Positions 8,652 to 18,207 are shown, counted from the first letter of the stretch. The stretch: DNA of 64,000 nucleotides from Microbacterium pseudoresistens (GCF_013409745.1 NZ_JACCBH010000001.1:2666001-2730000); one strand, 5' to 3'. A program made the numbers and translations. The notes: generated from the letters alone by a model not told the origin.

Positions 8652-10076
8652 ATGTTCACCGATCCCGCCGACGTCATCGCGTACATCCGCGACAACGACG
8701 TCAAGTTCCTCGACATCCGCTTCACGGATCTGCCCGGTGTGCAGCAGCACTTCAACATCCCCGCATCGACGGTCGACGAGGAGTTCTTCGTCGACGGCCA
8801 GCTTTTCGACGGATCCTCCATCCGCGGGTTCGCGAGCATCCACGAGTCGGACATGCAGCTCATCCCCGACGTCACCACCGCGTACCTCGACCCGTATCGC
8901 GAGGAGAAGACCCTCATCATGGTCTTCGACATCTTCAACCCGCGCACCGGCGACGTCTACGCCAAGGATCCGCGCCAGGTCGCGAAGAAGGCCGAGAAAT
9001 ACCTCGCTTCCACCGGTATCGCCGACACCGCGTTCTTCGCCCCCGAGGCCGAGTTCTACATCTTCGACGACGTGCGCTACGAGGTCACGGCCGGGACGAG
9101 CTTCTACAAGGTCGACTCCAGCGAGGCCGCGTGGAACTCCGGCCGCAAGGAGGAGGGCGGCAACCTCGGCAACAAGACGCCGTTCAAGGGCGGATACTTC
9201 CCCGTCGCCCCCGTCGACAAGCACGCCGACATGCGCGACGACATCGTGCTGCAGCTCATGGCCGCCGGGCTCAAGGTCGAGCGCTCGCACCACGAGGTCG
9301 GCACCGCGGGCCAGGGCGAGATCAACTACAAGTTCGACACGATGGTGCGCGCCGCCGACGACATCCTCAAGTTCAAGTACATCGTCAAGAACACCGCCGA
9401 GCAGTGGGGCCGCACGGCCACGTTCATGCCGAAGCCCCTGTTCGGCGACAACGGTTCGGGAATGCACACGCACCAGTCGCTGTGGAGCGACGGCAAGCCG
9501 CTGTTCTACGACGAGAACGGCTACGCGCAGCTCAGCGACATCGCCCGCTGGTACATCGGCGGCCTGCTCAAGCACGCGGATGCCGTACTCGCCTTCACGA
9601 ACCCGACGCTCAACAGCTACCACCGCCTGGTCAAGCACTTCGAGGCGCCGGTGAACCTCGCCTACTCGGCCGGCAACCGCTCGGCCGCCGTGCGCATCCC
9701 GCTGACCGGATCGAACCCGAAGGCCAAGCGCATCGAGTTCCGAGTGCCCGACGCCTCGGGCAACCCGTACCTGGCGTTCGCCGCCCAGCTCATGGCGGGT
9801 CTGGACGGGATCCGCAACCGCATCGAGCCGATGGAGCCCATCGACAAGGATCTCTACGAGCTTCCGCCCGAGGAGGCCAAGAACATCCCCCAGGTGCCCA
9901 ACTCGCTGTTGGACTCGCTGGAGGCACTGCGCAAGGACCACGACTTCCTCCTCGAGGGCGGCGTGTTCACCGAAGATCTCATCGAGACGTGGATCGACTA
10001 CAAGTACAACAACGAGATCCTGCCGATGGCACAGCGTCCTCACCCGTACGAGTACGAGCTGTACTTCGGCGTCTGA
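8652..10076 (+). CDS. glnA: Glutamine synthetase type I (GS I-beta)
   Basis: 474 residues; makes glutamine from glutamate, ammonium and ATP as a dodecamer. The N-terminal beta-grasp has [17 protein letters not shown] and DGSSIRGF. The catalytic domain holds the glutamate and metal ligands in FFAPEAEFY and [15 protein letters not shown], then GSGMHTH and [10 protein letters not shown]402 in DLYELPPEE is the tyrosine adenylylated by GlnE, which is encoded just downstream. An AGGAG site precedes the ATG. The upstream GlnR box and the adenylylation site together indicate transcriptional and covalent nitrogen control. Confidence 0.97.
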   Translation: MFTDPADVIAYIRDNDVKFLDIRFTDLPGVQQHFNIPASTVDEEFFVDGQLFDGSSIRGFASIHESDMQLIPDVTTAYLDPYREEKTLIMVFDIFNPRTGDVYAKDPRQVAKKAEKYLASTGIADTAFFAPEAEFYIFDDVRYEVTAGTSFYKVDSSEAAWNSGRKEEGGNLGNKTPFKGGYFPVAPVDKHADMRDDIVLQLMAAGLKVERSHHEVGTAGQGEINYKFDTMVRAADDILKFKYIVKNTAEQWGRTATFMPKPLFGDNGSGMHTHQSLWSDGKPLFYDENGYAQLSDIARWYIGGLLKHADAVLAFTNPTLNSYHRLVKHFEAPVNLAYSAGNRSAAVRIPLTGSNPKAKRIEFRVPDASGNPYLAFAAQLMAGLDGIRNRIEPMEPIDKDLYELPPEEAKNIPQVPNSLLDSLEALRKDHDFLLEGGVFTEDLIETWIDYKYNNEILPMAQRPHPYEYELYFGV

Positions 10077-10090
10077 GACCGCGTCGTCCC

Positions 10091-10126
10091 GAGAGCCCGC
10101 TCCGCACATCGTGCGGGCGGGCTCTC
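10091..10126 (+). terminator. Hairpin terminator after glnA
   Basis: A long stem of 10 bp (GAGAGCCCGC with GCGGGCTCTC) is continued by a 6-bp inner stem and a 3-nt loop, starting 14 bp after the glnA stop. No clear U tract, as is common in high-GC actinobacteria. Confidence 0.75.
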
Positions 10127-10227
10127 CGCGTTCTCGCGCCCGGCGTGTCGTTCCCTCGTGGCAGGGGACAGTGCCACTCTGATCACTAGACGGGCTCACT
10201 CAGAGCCCCCGCGAAGGGGAGAAACCC

Positions 10228-10638
10228 ATGCCCACTCCGACCACAGTGAAGGTCGCCTTCTGGATCCTGCTGCTCGGCCTGATCCTCGACGCCATCGCGG
10301 CGATCGTCACCCTCGTCGCGGCGATCGCGATGATGAACTCAGGCCAGTCGATCGACGTCGGCGGCACTCAGGCGAACGGTGGCGTCCTGCTCGCCACCGC
10401 GATCGGTCTGATCGTGCTCGTCGTGATCGAACTGTTCATCTTGTGGAAGATGAAGGCGGGGCGCAACTGGGCCCGCATCGTCATCACGATCCTCGAGATC
10501 CTTTCGCTCGGCAGCGCGTTCGCCGGCGTCAGCACGATCGGCATCATCGCGATCATCCTCTCGATCGTCGCCGTGGTGCTCATGTGGCTTCCCGCCTCGA
10601 ACGAGTACTTCCGCTCCTCGCGCAACGCCCTCGCCTGA
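10228..10638 (+). CDS. Small four-helix membrane protein
   Basis: 136 residues, four predicted transmembrane helices (about 8-36, 50-72, 82-100, 104-124) with a short outside loop after helix 1 and a basic inside loop (KMKAGRNWAR) between helices 2 and 3. I cannot name the family; the layout resembles small uncharacterised actinobacterial membrane proteins. A strong AGGGGAG site lies just before the ATG. It sits alone between the glnA terminator and the convergent glnE. Function unknown. Confidence 0.75.
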   Translation: MPTPTTVKVAFWILLLGLILDAIAAIVTLVAAIAMMNSGQSIDVGGTQANGGVLLATAIGLIVLVVIELFILWKMKAGRNWARIVITILEILSLGSAFAGVSTIGIIAIILSIVAVVLMWLPASNEYFRSSRNALA

Positions 10639-10661
10639 ACGGAGACCGGCTCGAGCCGACC

Positions 10662-13643
10662 TCAGCCGTAGAAGAGGCGCTCGAACACGCGCCGTGCTCG
10701 GCGGGTGACGGCGAGATAATTCTCGTCGACGTCGCCCGCCGAGCGATCGGCGTATCCCAGGATCCGGCCCACACCATCCAGTTCTTGCAGATCCGACGTG
10801 AGCACATCTTTCGTCTGCCCGGTCAGCAGCGTCATCGCCGAGCGCAGTCTGCTCGACAGGATCCATGCTTCGCGCAGCAGCCGCGCATCCTCCGCGGCGA
10901 TGAGCCCGGCATCCTCCGCCGCACGCATCGCCTGCAGCGTCGATGTCGTCCGCAACGCCGGCACGGCATGCGCGTGCTCGAGCTGGATGATCTGCACGAG
11001 CCATTCCACATCGCTGATGGTGCCGGGGCCCAGCTTGAGATGCCGCCGCGGCTCGGCGCCCTGCGGCAGGCGCTCCCCCTCCACACGCGCCTTGATCCGC
11101 TTGATCTCGCGCAGTGCGTCGCGGTCGATCTCGGCGGGATAGCGCAGGCCGTCAGTCAACTCGTCGAAGCGCGCGATGAGCTTCGCGCTGCCCGCCACGC
11201 CCCGCGCACGCAGCAAGGCCTGCGATTCCCACGACAACGACCACCGGCGATAGTACTCGGCGTAGGAGGTGATCGATCGCGCCAACGGCCCCTTCCGCCC
11301 CTCGGGGCGAAGATCCGCATCGAGTTCGAGCGGCACACGCGCGTCGGTGAGGTGCTCCCGCAGACCCGCGACGATCTTCAGCGCCAGTTGCTGGGCACGC
11401 TGCGGCTCGACGCCGTTCGCGTCGTACACGTAGAGCACGTCGGCATCAGAGCCGAACCCGAGCTCCGCACCCCCGAAGCGGCCCATGCCGATGACGGCGA
11501 AATCGAGCGCGTCGTCTTCAGGCGGAACCACTTCCCGGCGCACGGCACGGAGCCCCGCCTGAATGGTGAGGTCGGTGATGTCGGTGAGGGCTTCGGCGAC
11601 CTCGTCGAGACCGAGAACATCGAGCACGGCGCCCATCGCGGTGCGCAGCAGCTCGCGACGGCGCAGGGCGCGCACGGCGCGGAGCGCATCAGCCGTGCGC
11701 TCATGGCGAGTCTGGATCGCCCGCGCCTCCTCGTTCAACGATGCGCGGGACCGCGGGCGCAGCAGGTCGGCGCCGTCGAGCCAGGCCACGGATTCGGGGA
11801 TCCACTCCATGAGCTCGCCCACGTACCGCGACGACGACAGCAGAGTGGTGAGATTCTCTGCCGCACCCGTGGAATCACGCAGCACGCGCAGGAACCACGG
11901 GGTGTCCCCCAGCCGTTCGCTGATGCGACGGAACGCGAGCAGGCCGTAGTCGGGGTCGGCGCCGTCGGCGAACCAGCGCACCATGATCGGCATGAGATGG
12001 CGCTGGATCGTGGCCTTGCGGCTGATGCCGGAGGTGAGCGCCCCGATGTGCCGCAGCGCACCGGCAGGGTCGCGGAAGCCGATCGCCGCCAGCCGATCGC
12101 GCGCCTGCGCGGTCGACAGGGTGCGTTCGTCTTCCGGAAGCTCAGCCACCGCGCTGAGGAGCGGTCGGTAGAAGAGCCGGGTGTGCAGGTCGCGCACTTC
12201 TCTGCGCACCTCTTCCCAGCGCTTCCAGATGCCGCGGGCGGTGTCGGCCAGGCCCGTGCCGCGCGCGAGCACCCGCAGCCCGGCATCCGTGCGCGGCATG
12301 AGGTGCGTGCGCTGCAGGTCGCGCAGCTGCAACCGGTGCTCGAGCAGGCGCAGCACCCGGTAGTCGTCGGCGAAGGTCGCCGCCTCGGCGCGCCCGATGT
12401 ATCCGCGCTCGACGAGCGCGTCGAGCGACTCGAGCGTGCCCCGCGTGCGGAGGGATTCGTCGGTCAGACCGTGCACGAGCTGCAGCAGCTGCACGGTGAA
12501 CTCGATATCGCGCAGCCCGCCGGGGCCGAGCTTGATCTGGTAGGCGACGTCGTCAGCCGGGATGTGCGCGGTCACGCGCTCGCGCATCCGCTGCACGCTG
12601 CTCACGAAATCCTCACGGGCGGCGCTGGAGAACACCCGCGGCTGGAGGGCGTCGATGTAGTTCTGCCCGAGCTCGAGGTCTCCCGCCAGGGCCCGCGACT
12701 TCAGCTGCGCCTGGAACTCCCAGCTCTTGGCCCACCGGTCGTAATAGTTCAGGTGCGACGACAGCGATCGCACGAGCGCCCCGTGCTTGCCCTCGGGCCG
12801 CAGATTCGCATCCACCTCCCACAGGGGCGGCTCGGCCTCGATCCCCGAGATCACCCGCATCAGCTCACGCGCCAGGCGGGTGGCGAGGTCGATCGCCCGC
12901 GATTCGGGCAGTTCGTCGTCATCAGCCGTCCCACCGACGAAGATCACATCGACGTCGCTGATGTAGTTGAGCTCGCGCGCTCCCGTCTTTCCCATGCCGA
13001 TCACGGCGAGACGGGTGAGCGCCAGCTCTCGAGACGCATCCTCGGACCCTTCGCCCACTGCTGCCCGCGCGACGGCGAGGGCGGCGTCGAGCGCGGCGGC
13101 GGCGGCATCGGCCAGCGCCGCCGACACCGGGCCGATGAGCGCGACCGGATCGTCCGCGCGCAGATCGACGGCGGCGATCTGCGCGACGCAGCGCCGGTAA
13201 GCCACGCGCAGAGCCACCCGGGCGTCTTCGTCACCGGATGTCGCGACACCGTCGACCGCATCCACGGCGTCGAACAGGCGCGCGCGGAGCTGCTCGGGTG
13301 TGGGCAGCACGTCGTGCGCTCCGGCCAGCGCCTCGAGCTCATCCGGTCTGCGTTCGAAGAATCCGGCGAGCCCGGGTGACGAGCCGAACACGCGCCACAC
13401 CGTGCCCCGATCCGCCCGATCGCGCAGCACCGCGCGCACCTGATCGGGCGCGCGTCGAGCGACACGGAGCAGGCCCGCCAGCGCCTCATCCGGATCAGCC
13501 GCGATGAGTCCGTCGACGAGCTCACCGCGATCCAGACCCGTCGTCTCGGCGAGCTCGGTCAGCGACTGCGCCGCGACGGCGAGCTCGATGAACCCGAGCC
13601 GAGCCAGCGCGGACAGGGAGACGGAGGCATCAGGTCGAGGCAT
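10662..13643 (-). CDS. glnE: Bifunctional glutamine synthetase adenylyltransferase/deadenylylase
   Basis: 993 residues; adds and removes AMP on the glutamine synthetase tyrosine. Two nucleotidyltransferase domains are each followed by a helical domain. The first has GMGKTGARELNYISDVD (D230, D232) and by family knowledge is the deadenylylating half. The second has GMGRFGGAELGFGSDAD (D733, D735) and is the adenylylating half. Length is typical. It is the last gene of a minus-strand set: SPOR-like protein, glnA2, glnE, with 10 bp between glnA2 and glnE. The substrate is the GlnA encoded at 8652-10076. Confidence 0.96.
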   Translation of the reverse strand: MPRPDASVSLSALARLGFIELAVAAQSLTELAETTGLDRGELVDGLIAADPDEALAGLLRVARRAPDQVRAVLRDRADRGTVWRVFGSSPGLAGFFERRPDELEALAGAHDVLPTPEQLRARLFDAVDAVDGVATSGDEDARVALRVAYRRCVAQIAAVDLRADDPVALIGPVSAALADAAAAALDAALAVARAAVGEGSEDASRELALTRLAVIGMGKTGARELNYISDVDVIFVGGTADDDELPESRAIDLATRLARELMRVISGIEAEPPLWEVDANLRPEGKHGALVRSLSSHLNYYDRWAKSWEFQAQLKSRALAGDLELGQNYIDALQPRVFSSAAREDFVSSVQRMRERVTAHIPADDVAYQIKLGPGGLRDIEFTVQLLQLVHGLTDESLRTRGTLESLDALVERGYIGRAEAATFADDYRVLRLLEHRLQLRDLQRTHLMPRTDAGLRVLARGTGLADTARGIWKRWEEVRREVRDLHTRLFYRPLLSAVAELPEDERTLSTAQARDRLAAIGFRDPAGALRHIGALTSGISRKATIQRHLMPIMVRWFADGADPDYGLLAFRRISERLGDTPWFLRVLRDSTGAAENLTTLLSSSRYVGELMEWIPESVAWLDGADLLRPRSRASLNEEARAIQTRHERTADALRAVRALRRRELLRTAMGAVLDVLGLDEVAEALTDITDLTIQAGLRAVRREVVPPEDDALDFAVIGMGRFGGAELGFGSDADVLYVYDANGVEPQRAQQLALKIVAGLREHLTDARVPLELDADLRPEGRKGPLARSITSYAEYYRRWSLSWESQALLRARGVAGSAKLIARFDELTDGLRYPAEIDRDALREIKRIKARVEGERLPQGAEPRRHLKLGPGTISDVEWLVQIIQLEHAHAVPALRTTSTLQAMRAAEDAGLIAAEDARLLREAWILSSRLRSAMTLLTGQTKDVLTSDLQELDGVGRILGYADRSAGDVDENYLAVTRRARRVFERLFYG

Positions 13644-13653
13644 CCGAGCCCGA

Positions 13654-14991
13654 TCAGAGCAGTTCGAGGTTGCTCTTGAGCTCGAACGGGGTCACCTGCC
13701 CGCGGTAGGCCTCCCATTCGCGCCGCTTGTTGCGCAGCACGTGGTTGAACACCTGCTCCCCCAGCGTCTCGGCGACCAGCTCGGACTCCTCCATGTACTC
13801 CAGTGCATGCTCCAGGCTCGACGGCAGCGACTTGTAGCCGAGCGCACGGCGTTCGGCCGCGGTGAGCGACCACACGTTGTCCTCCGCCTCGGCGGGCAGC
13901 TCGTAGCCCTCTTCGATGCCCTTCAGGCCCGCCGCCAGCAGCAGCGCGTACGCCAGGTAGGGGTTGGCCGCCGAATCGAGCGCCCGATACTCGACCCGCG
14001 AGGACTGGCCCTTGTTCGGCTTGTACCGCGGCACGCGCACGAGGGCAGAACGGTTCTGATGGCCCCAGGTGATGTAGCTGGGTGCTTCGTCGCCGCCCCA
14101 GAGACGCTTGTAGGAGTTGACGAACTGGTTGGTCACGGCCGAGATCTCGTTGGCGTGCTTGAGCAGCCCCGCGATGAACTGTCGGCCGGTGCGGGACAGC
14201 TGGTACTCGCCGCTCTCGTCGTAGAACGCGTTCACATCGCCCTCGAACAGCGACATGTGCGTGTGCATGCCGCTTCCGGGCTGATCGCTCATCGGCTTGG
14301 GCATGAACGTCGCGTACACGCCCTGCTCGATCGCGACCTCCTTGACCACGGTGCGGAAGGTCATGATGTTGTCGGCGGTCGTCAGCGCATCCGCGTAGCG
14401 CAGATCGATCTCGTTCTGACCGGGACCGCCCTCGTGGTGGCTGTACTCCACCGAGATGCCGAGGTCCTCCAGCATCCGCACGGCGCTGCGCCGGAAGTCG
14501 TGGGCCGTGCCGCCGGGCACGTTGTCGAAGTAGCCGGCCGAGTCGACAGGAACCGGCCCGTCCGGCCCCAGCTGTTTGGACTTGAGAAGATAGAACTCGA
14601 TCTCGGGATGCGTGTAGAACGTGAAGCCGGCATCGGCCGCCTTCTCCAGCGTGCGCTTGAGCACGTGCCGAGGGTCTGCCACGGCAGGTCGCCCGCCCGG
14701 CACCACGAGGTCGCAGAACATCCGAGCCGTCGGGTCGATCTCGCCGCGCCACGGCAGAATCTGGAACGTCGACGGATCGGGCTGGGCGAGCAGGTCTGAT
14801 TCGAAACTGCGTGTCATCCCCTCGATCGCCGAGCCGTCGAAGCCCAGCCCCTCGGCGAACGCCCCCTCGACCTCGGCCGGTGCGATCGCGACGGATTTGA
14901 GCGTGCCGGTGACGTCGGTGAACCACAGCCGCACGAACTTGACGCCGCGCTCCTCGATCGTGCGCAGCACGAAGTCGCGTTGCTTGTCCAT
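13654..14991 (-). CDS. glnA2: Glutamine synthetase family protein GlnA2
   Basis: 445 residues with the glutamine synthetase fold: VKFVRLWFTDVTGTLKSV, GFDGSAIEG, HPEIEFYLL, HHEGGPGQNEIDLRYAD, GSGMHTHMSL and SRVEYRALDSAANPYL. It lacks the DLYELPPEE adenylylation block, so GlnE should not regulate it. The glnA-glnE-glnA2 order matches Mycobacterium tuberculosis. In Streptomyces GlnA2 is a gamma-glutamylpolyamine synthetase, so the true substrate may not be ammonium. The ATG at 14991 (MDKQRDFVL) lies 4 bp after the preceding stop, so reinitiation is likely. Confidence 0.93.
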   Translation of the reverse strand: MDKQRDFVLRTIEERGVKFVRLWFTDVTGTLKSVAIAPAEVEGAFAEGLGFDGSAIEGMTRSFESDLLAQPDPSTFQILPWRGEIDPTARMFCDLVVPGGRPAVADPRHVLKRTLEKAADAGFTFYTHPEIEFYLLKSKQLGPDGPVPVDSAGYFDNVPGGTAHDFRRSAVRMLEDLGISVEYSHHEGGPGQNEIDLRYADALTTADNIMTFRTVVKEVAIEQGVYATFMPKPMSDQPGSGMHTHMSLFEGDVNAFYDESGEYQLSRTGRQFIAGLLKHANEISAVTNQFVNSYKRLWGGDEAPSYITWGHQNRSALVRVPRYKPNKGQSSRVEYRALDSAANPYLAYALLLAAGLKGIEEGYELPAEAEDNVWSLTAAERRALGYKSLPSSLEHALEYMEESELVAETLGEQVFNHVLRNKRREWEAYRGQVTPFELKSNLELL

Positions 14992-14995
14992 CGGG

Positions 14996-15235
14996 TCAGG
15001 CCCCGTCCCGGCCCTCGGTGCCGCGCGCCGAGGTACCGGGCGCTGCACCCCAGTCGTCCTCCAACGCCTCTTCCGTCGCCCATGCCCTGGCGCGCTCGTC
15101 GATCTTCTGCGGCGCACGCGCGGCCTCTTCCGCCGTGTCGAACGGGCCGAGCCTGTCCGGAGCCGGCGCGATCATCCCGTACTCCACCTCATCGGTGCGG
15201 GTGTTGTACCAGTACTTGTGGTCGAGGTCTTCCAC
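14996..15235 (-). CDS. Small SPOR-like protein
   Basis: 79 residues starting from a GTG that has GAAGGAG 5 nt upstream. The sequence begins DHKYWYNTRTDEVEYG and continues with GPFDTAEEAARAP, the pattern of short actinobacterial proteins annotated as SPOR domain-containing. An acidic C-terminal tail follows. There is no signal peptide, so it is probably cytosolic. It is the first gene of the glnA2-glnE unit, only 4 bp ahead of glnA2. Its role in nitrogen control, if any, is unknown. Confidence 0.78.
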   Translation of the reverse strand: MEDLDHKYWYNTRTDEVEYGMIAPAPDRLGPFDTAEEAARAPQKIDERARAWATEEALEDDWGAAPGTSARGTEGRDGA

Positions 15236-15278
15236 GGCGGCTCCTTCGTGTGCGGCGGTGTCGTGATCGACTGTCACG

Positions 15279-15284
15279 ATCCTA
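15279..15284 (-). promoter_or_regulatory. -10 box TAGGAT for the SPOR/glnA2/glnE unit
   Basis: TAGGAT on the minus strand, giving an expected leader of about 37 nt with GAAGGAG before the GTG at 15235. It faces the ppgK -10 box 20 bp away, so the two divergent promoters share an 82-bp gap. Confidence 0.5.
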
Positions 15285-15304
15285 CTGGCGCGGCGCGTGA
15301 TCGC

Positions 15305-15310
15305 TAGGCT
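15305..15310 (+). promoter_or_regulatory. -10 box TAGGCT, leaderless start of ppgK
   Basis: TAGGCT ends 7 nt before the ATG at 15318, the classic actinobacterial leaderless spacing. Confidence 0.6.
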
Positions 15311-15317
15311 GTGAGGC

Positions 15318-16061
15318 ATGGCACAGGCGATCGGCGTAGACATCGGCGGAACCGGCATCAAGGCGGGCATCGTCGATCTCGATCTCGGCACACTGACCTC
15401 CGACCGCGTGCGTGTGCCCACTCCCCAGGGCGCCTCGCCCGCGGATGTGCTCTCCGCGGTCACGCAAGTGCTCGACACGCTCGGCGTGGCCGAATCGCGC
15501 CTCCCCCTCGGTGTCGCCTTCCCGGCGATCGTCAAGCACGGCCGCACGCTGTCGGCGGCAAACGTCTCCGACGAATGGATCGACTTCGGGGCCGAGAGGT
15601 TCTTCGAGAACGGACTCGGCCGGCAGATCGCCTTCGCCAACGACGCGGATGCGGCGGGGGTCGCCGAAGTGCGCCACGGTGCCGCCCGCGACGCCCGCGG
15701 CCTCACGATCGTCACGACGCTGGGCACGGGAATCGGCTCGGCGTTCCTCTACGACGGCGTTCTGCTTCCGAATACCGAGCTCGGGCACATGGATCGCAAC
15801 GGCGAGTCGATCGAGCGCTGGTGCGCCTCGTCGGCGATGGAGCGCGAGAACCTGTCCTGGGAGGAGTGGGCGTCGCGCCTGCAGGAGTTCTACTCGCAGG
15901 TCGAGTTCCTGTTCAGCCCCGACCTGTTCGTCGTCGGCGGCGGCGTCTCGAAGAATCCGGAGAAGTTCCTGCCGCTGCTCGAACTGAACACGCCGATCGT
16001 CACCGCGGTGCACCGCAACAACGCGGGCATCATCGGCGCCGCCTCACTCGCCACGGACTGA
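15318..16061 (+). CDS. ppgK: Polyphosphate glucokinase (ROK family)
   Basis: 247 residues; phosphorylates glucose using polyphosphate and often ATP, feeding glycolysis in the cytosol. The phosphate-binding GVDIGGTGIKAG (residues 5-16), the glucose-site FANDADAAG with its catalytic-type Asp, TTLGTGIGSAF and a C-terminal VVGGGVSKNPEKF are all present. It lacks the cysteine zinc motif of other ROK kinases, as is normal for PpgK. Length agrees with the family. It is monocistronic, followed by the opposing rnpB. Confidence 0.94.
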   Translation: MAQAIGVDIGGTGIKAGIVDLDLGTLTSDRVRVPTPQGASPADVLSAVTQVLDTLGVAESRLPLGVAFPAIVKHGRTLSAANVSDEWIDFGAERFFENGLGRQIAFANDADAAGVAEVRHGAARDARGLTIVTTLGTGIGSAFLYDGVLLPNTELGHMDRNGESIERWCASSAMERENLSWEEWASRLQEFYSQVEFLFSPDLFVVGGGVSKNPEKFLPLLELNTPIVTAVHRNNAGIIGAASLATD

Positions 16062-16096
16062 GCACCGGACCGCCTGGCGGGCGGCCCCCGAGGTAT

Positions 16097-16473
16097 GCGA
16101 ACGGGCCGGCCTGTACGCCGGGTTCTGTTCCGGGGCTCGCGCCCCCTCGACGGTCATCTCTCTCGGCGACACGTTGCCGTGCCGCTCCAGCGGTCTACCC
16201 GGGGACTCGGCGAGCCGCGTCGTCATCCCCTGTCTGACCTTGCTCCGGGCGAGGTTTACCTGGCGGGCCGCGTCACCACGGCCCCCGGTGGTCTCTTACA
16301 CCACCCTTTCACCCTTACCGATGCCCAGCCGGGCTGAGCATCGGCGGTCTGCTCTCTGTGGCACTGTCTCGCGGATTGCTCCGGGTGGGTGTTACCCACC
16401 GCCCTGCCCTGTGGAGCCCGGACGTTCCTCGGTGCGGTCTCCCGCCACGCGACCGTCCGGCCGACCCGTTCGC
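16097..16473 (-). ncRNA. rnpB: RNase P RNA, bacterial type A
   Basis: The catalytic RNA that matures tRNA 5' ends. Read on the minus strand it contains the conserved 5' core GAGGAACGTCCGGGCTCC and the AGGGCAGG stretch. The central GGGTGAAAGGGTGGTGTAAG block and the 3' core AGAACCCGGCGTACAGGCC are also present. The ends pair through GCGAACGGG with CCCGTTCGC (P1 helix), which sets the limits given. Size about 377 nt fits actinobacterial type A. Short reading frames overlapping this stretch are not genes. Confidence 0.93.
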
Positions 16474-16506
16474 CTTCTCATCCTACCGCCGCAGGCGTTC
16501 GCGTGA

Positions 16507-18207
16507 TCATCTCTTCGACGGGTCTTCGGACACCGTCAGATCGAGGGGGATCTCGATCTGAAACGACGGGAAGAGCCGCGTCGTCGCCGCTTCCGCCGCC
16601 TCGCGGACGATGCGCGCGGCGTCATCGGCGAGCTCTCGCGGACAGTGCACGATCACCTCGTCGTGCAGGAAGAACGCCAGATGCGCCCGGCTCTGGAACG
16701 CCGGTCCCGATCGTGTCGCCGCGGTCTGGGCCTCCGGCAGTGCCGCGAGGCGATGCCGGATCTCGGCGAGCCAGAGCAGCGACCATTCCGCCGCCGTGCC
16801 CTGCACCACGAAGTTCCGAGTGAACCTGCCCCTGTCGCGGGCACGACGACGGGCGCGCTGCTCCTCTGCAGGGCCCGCCGTGGGCACGCTCGCACCGGAC
16901 TGCGCATCGCGCCATTCGGCATCAGGTGCGGGCGATCCCCGGCCGAGCAGGGTGGCCACGCGTCCGCCCTCCTCCCCCGTGCGCGCCGCGGCGTCCACGA
17001 GTGCCATCGCCGCGGGAAAGACCTTGCGCAGCTGCGGAACAAGCCGGCCGCTGTCTCCCGTCGTCGCTCCGTACATCGCTCCGAGCACGGCGTACTTCGC
17101 CTCTTCCCGCGTCGCCACCGCCCCTGAGCGCACCACGCCTGCGTACAGATCGGCACCGGCGGCGGCGTGCGCCATCGCACGATCCTGCGACATCGCGGCC
17201 AGCACGCGAGGCTCGAGCTGGGCGACGTCGGCGCAGATCAGGATCCAGCCCGGGTCGGAGCGCACCGCGGGCCGCAGGCTGCGAGGCAGTTGCAGCGCTC
17301 CCCCGCCGGCCGACGCCCACCGCCCGGTCACCACACCACCGGGGATGTAGACCGGGCGGAACCGCCCATCGCGCACCCACTCCTCCAGCCACGCCCAGCC
17401 GTTCGCCGCGAACAGCCGCGCGAGCTTCTTGTACTCCAGCAGCGGTGCGATCACGGGATGCGCGATCTCGGCCAGCTCCCACCGCGACGTGGACTCCACG
17501 ACGATCCCCGCCCGTCGCAGAGCGCGCAGGAGCCGGGCCGCGCTGTCGGGGTTGAGCCCGGGCTCGTCCAGGTGCTCGGCCACGTCGCGCGCGAGCTGCG
17601 CCATCCTCGCCGGACGCAACCCCTGCGATGCCCGCGCCCCCAGCGTCGCGGTGAGGATCGCATCGTGCACCGCCGCATCCCACGGAACACCGCCCGACGC
17701 CATCTCTTCGGCGATGAGCGCTCCCGTCGATTCGGCCGCGCACAGCAGCGCGAGCCGAGCATCGGGGGCGCGGGCAAGCGCCGCCTCCTGGCGCGCGAGC
17801 TCGGCGAGCACGTCGTCGATCCCGTCGGCGCTCCGTCGCTCGGGAGTCAGCGAGAACAGTCCCTGATCCTCGACCTCGGCGACCGGCGCCGACCGCATCC
17901 ATTCCGGCGAGGGATCGAGCGGAGCCGTCAGCAGCGTGGTGTCGCGCAGGATCGCGTGGCACAGCAGCAGGTCGTTCGCCCTGCGCAATCGCACGCCGGC
18001 CCGCAGCAGTCGCGGGTACACGTCGTGCACGCTGCGCACGATCCATCGCGGAGATCCCGCCGCTTCGAGACGCGCGACCTCGTCGGCGAAGCGTTCGTCG
18101 TCGAATCGCGCCCTCGCAACCTCGCGCTCATCGACACCCCTGAGCACAGCGCACCATCCGTCGCGCTCGCGACCGAGCACGATCGACGCGATGGGTTCGT
18201 CCGGCAC
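16507..18207 (-). CDS. Divergent family-A DNA polymerase (PolA-like, no obvious exonuclease)
   Basis: 566 residues from a GTG start. The C-terminal half is a family-A polymerase palm. Motif A is DVAQLEPR (D327), motif B REEAKYAVLGAMYG, and motif C LHDEV (D516, E517). The three catalytic carboxylates and the motif B Arg, Lys and Tyr are kept. The position equal to E. coli Phe762 is Leu and Tyr706 is Val, so dNTP handling may differ. Such proteins are often annotated as bifunctional 3'-5' exonuclease/DNA polymerase, but I see no DxE exonuclease motif in the first 150 residues. A main PolA is expected elsewhere. It could serve repair or translesion synthesis; that is inference. Confidence 0.85.
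   Translation of the reverse strand: MPDEPIASIVLGRERDGWCAVLRGVDEREVARARFDDERFADEVARLEAAGSPRWIVRSVHDVYPRLLRAGVRLRRANDLLLCHAILRDTTLLTAPLDPSPEWMRSAPVAEVEDQGLFSLTPERRSADGIDDVLAELARQEAALARAPDARLALLCAAESTGALIAEEMASGGVPWDAAVHDAILTATLGARASQGLRPARMAQLARDVAEHLDEPGLNPDSAARLLRALRRAGIVVESTSRWELAEIAHPVIAPLLEYKKLARLFAANGWAWLEEWVRDGRFRPVYIPGGVVTGRWASAGGGALQLPRSLRPAVRSDPGWILICADVAQLEPRVLAAMSQDRAMAHAAAGADLYAGVVRSGAVATREEAKYAVLGAMYGATTGDSGRLVPQLRKVFPAAMALVDAAARTGEEGGRVATLLGRGSPAPDAEWRDAQSGASVPTAGPAEEQRARRRARDRGRFTRNFVVQGTAAEWSLLWLAEIRHRLAALPEAQTAATRSGPAFQSRAHLAFFLHDEVIVHCPRELADDAARIVREAAEAATTRLFPSFQIEIPLDLTVSEDPSKR

Noticed and set aside
10158..13379. A 1073-codon plus-strand frame opposite glnE
   Set aside because: It is the in-phase shadow of glnE (Arg/His/Gln-rich, no domain) and glnE on the other strand is unmistakable.
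16095..16823. Short plus-strand frames around 16.1-16.8 kb
   Set aside because: They lie in the RNase P RNA gene or opposite the polymerase gene and reflect RNA secondary structure, not protein.
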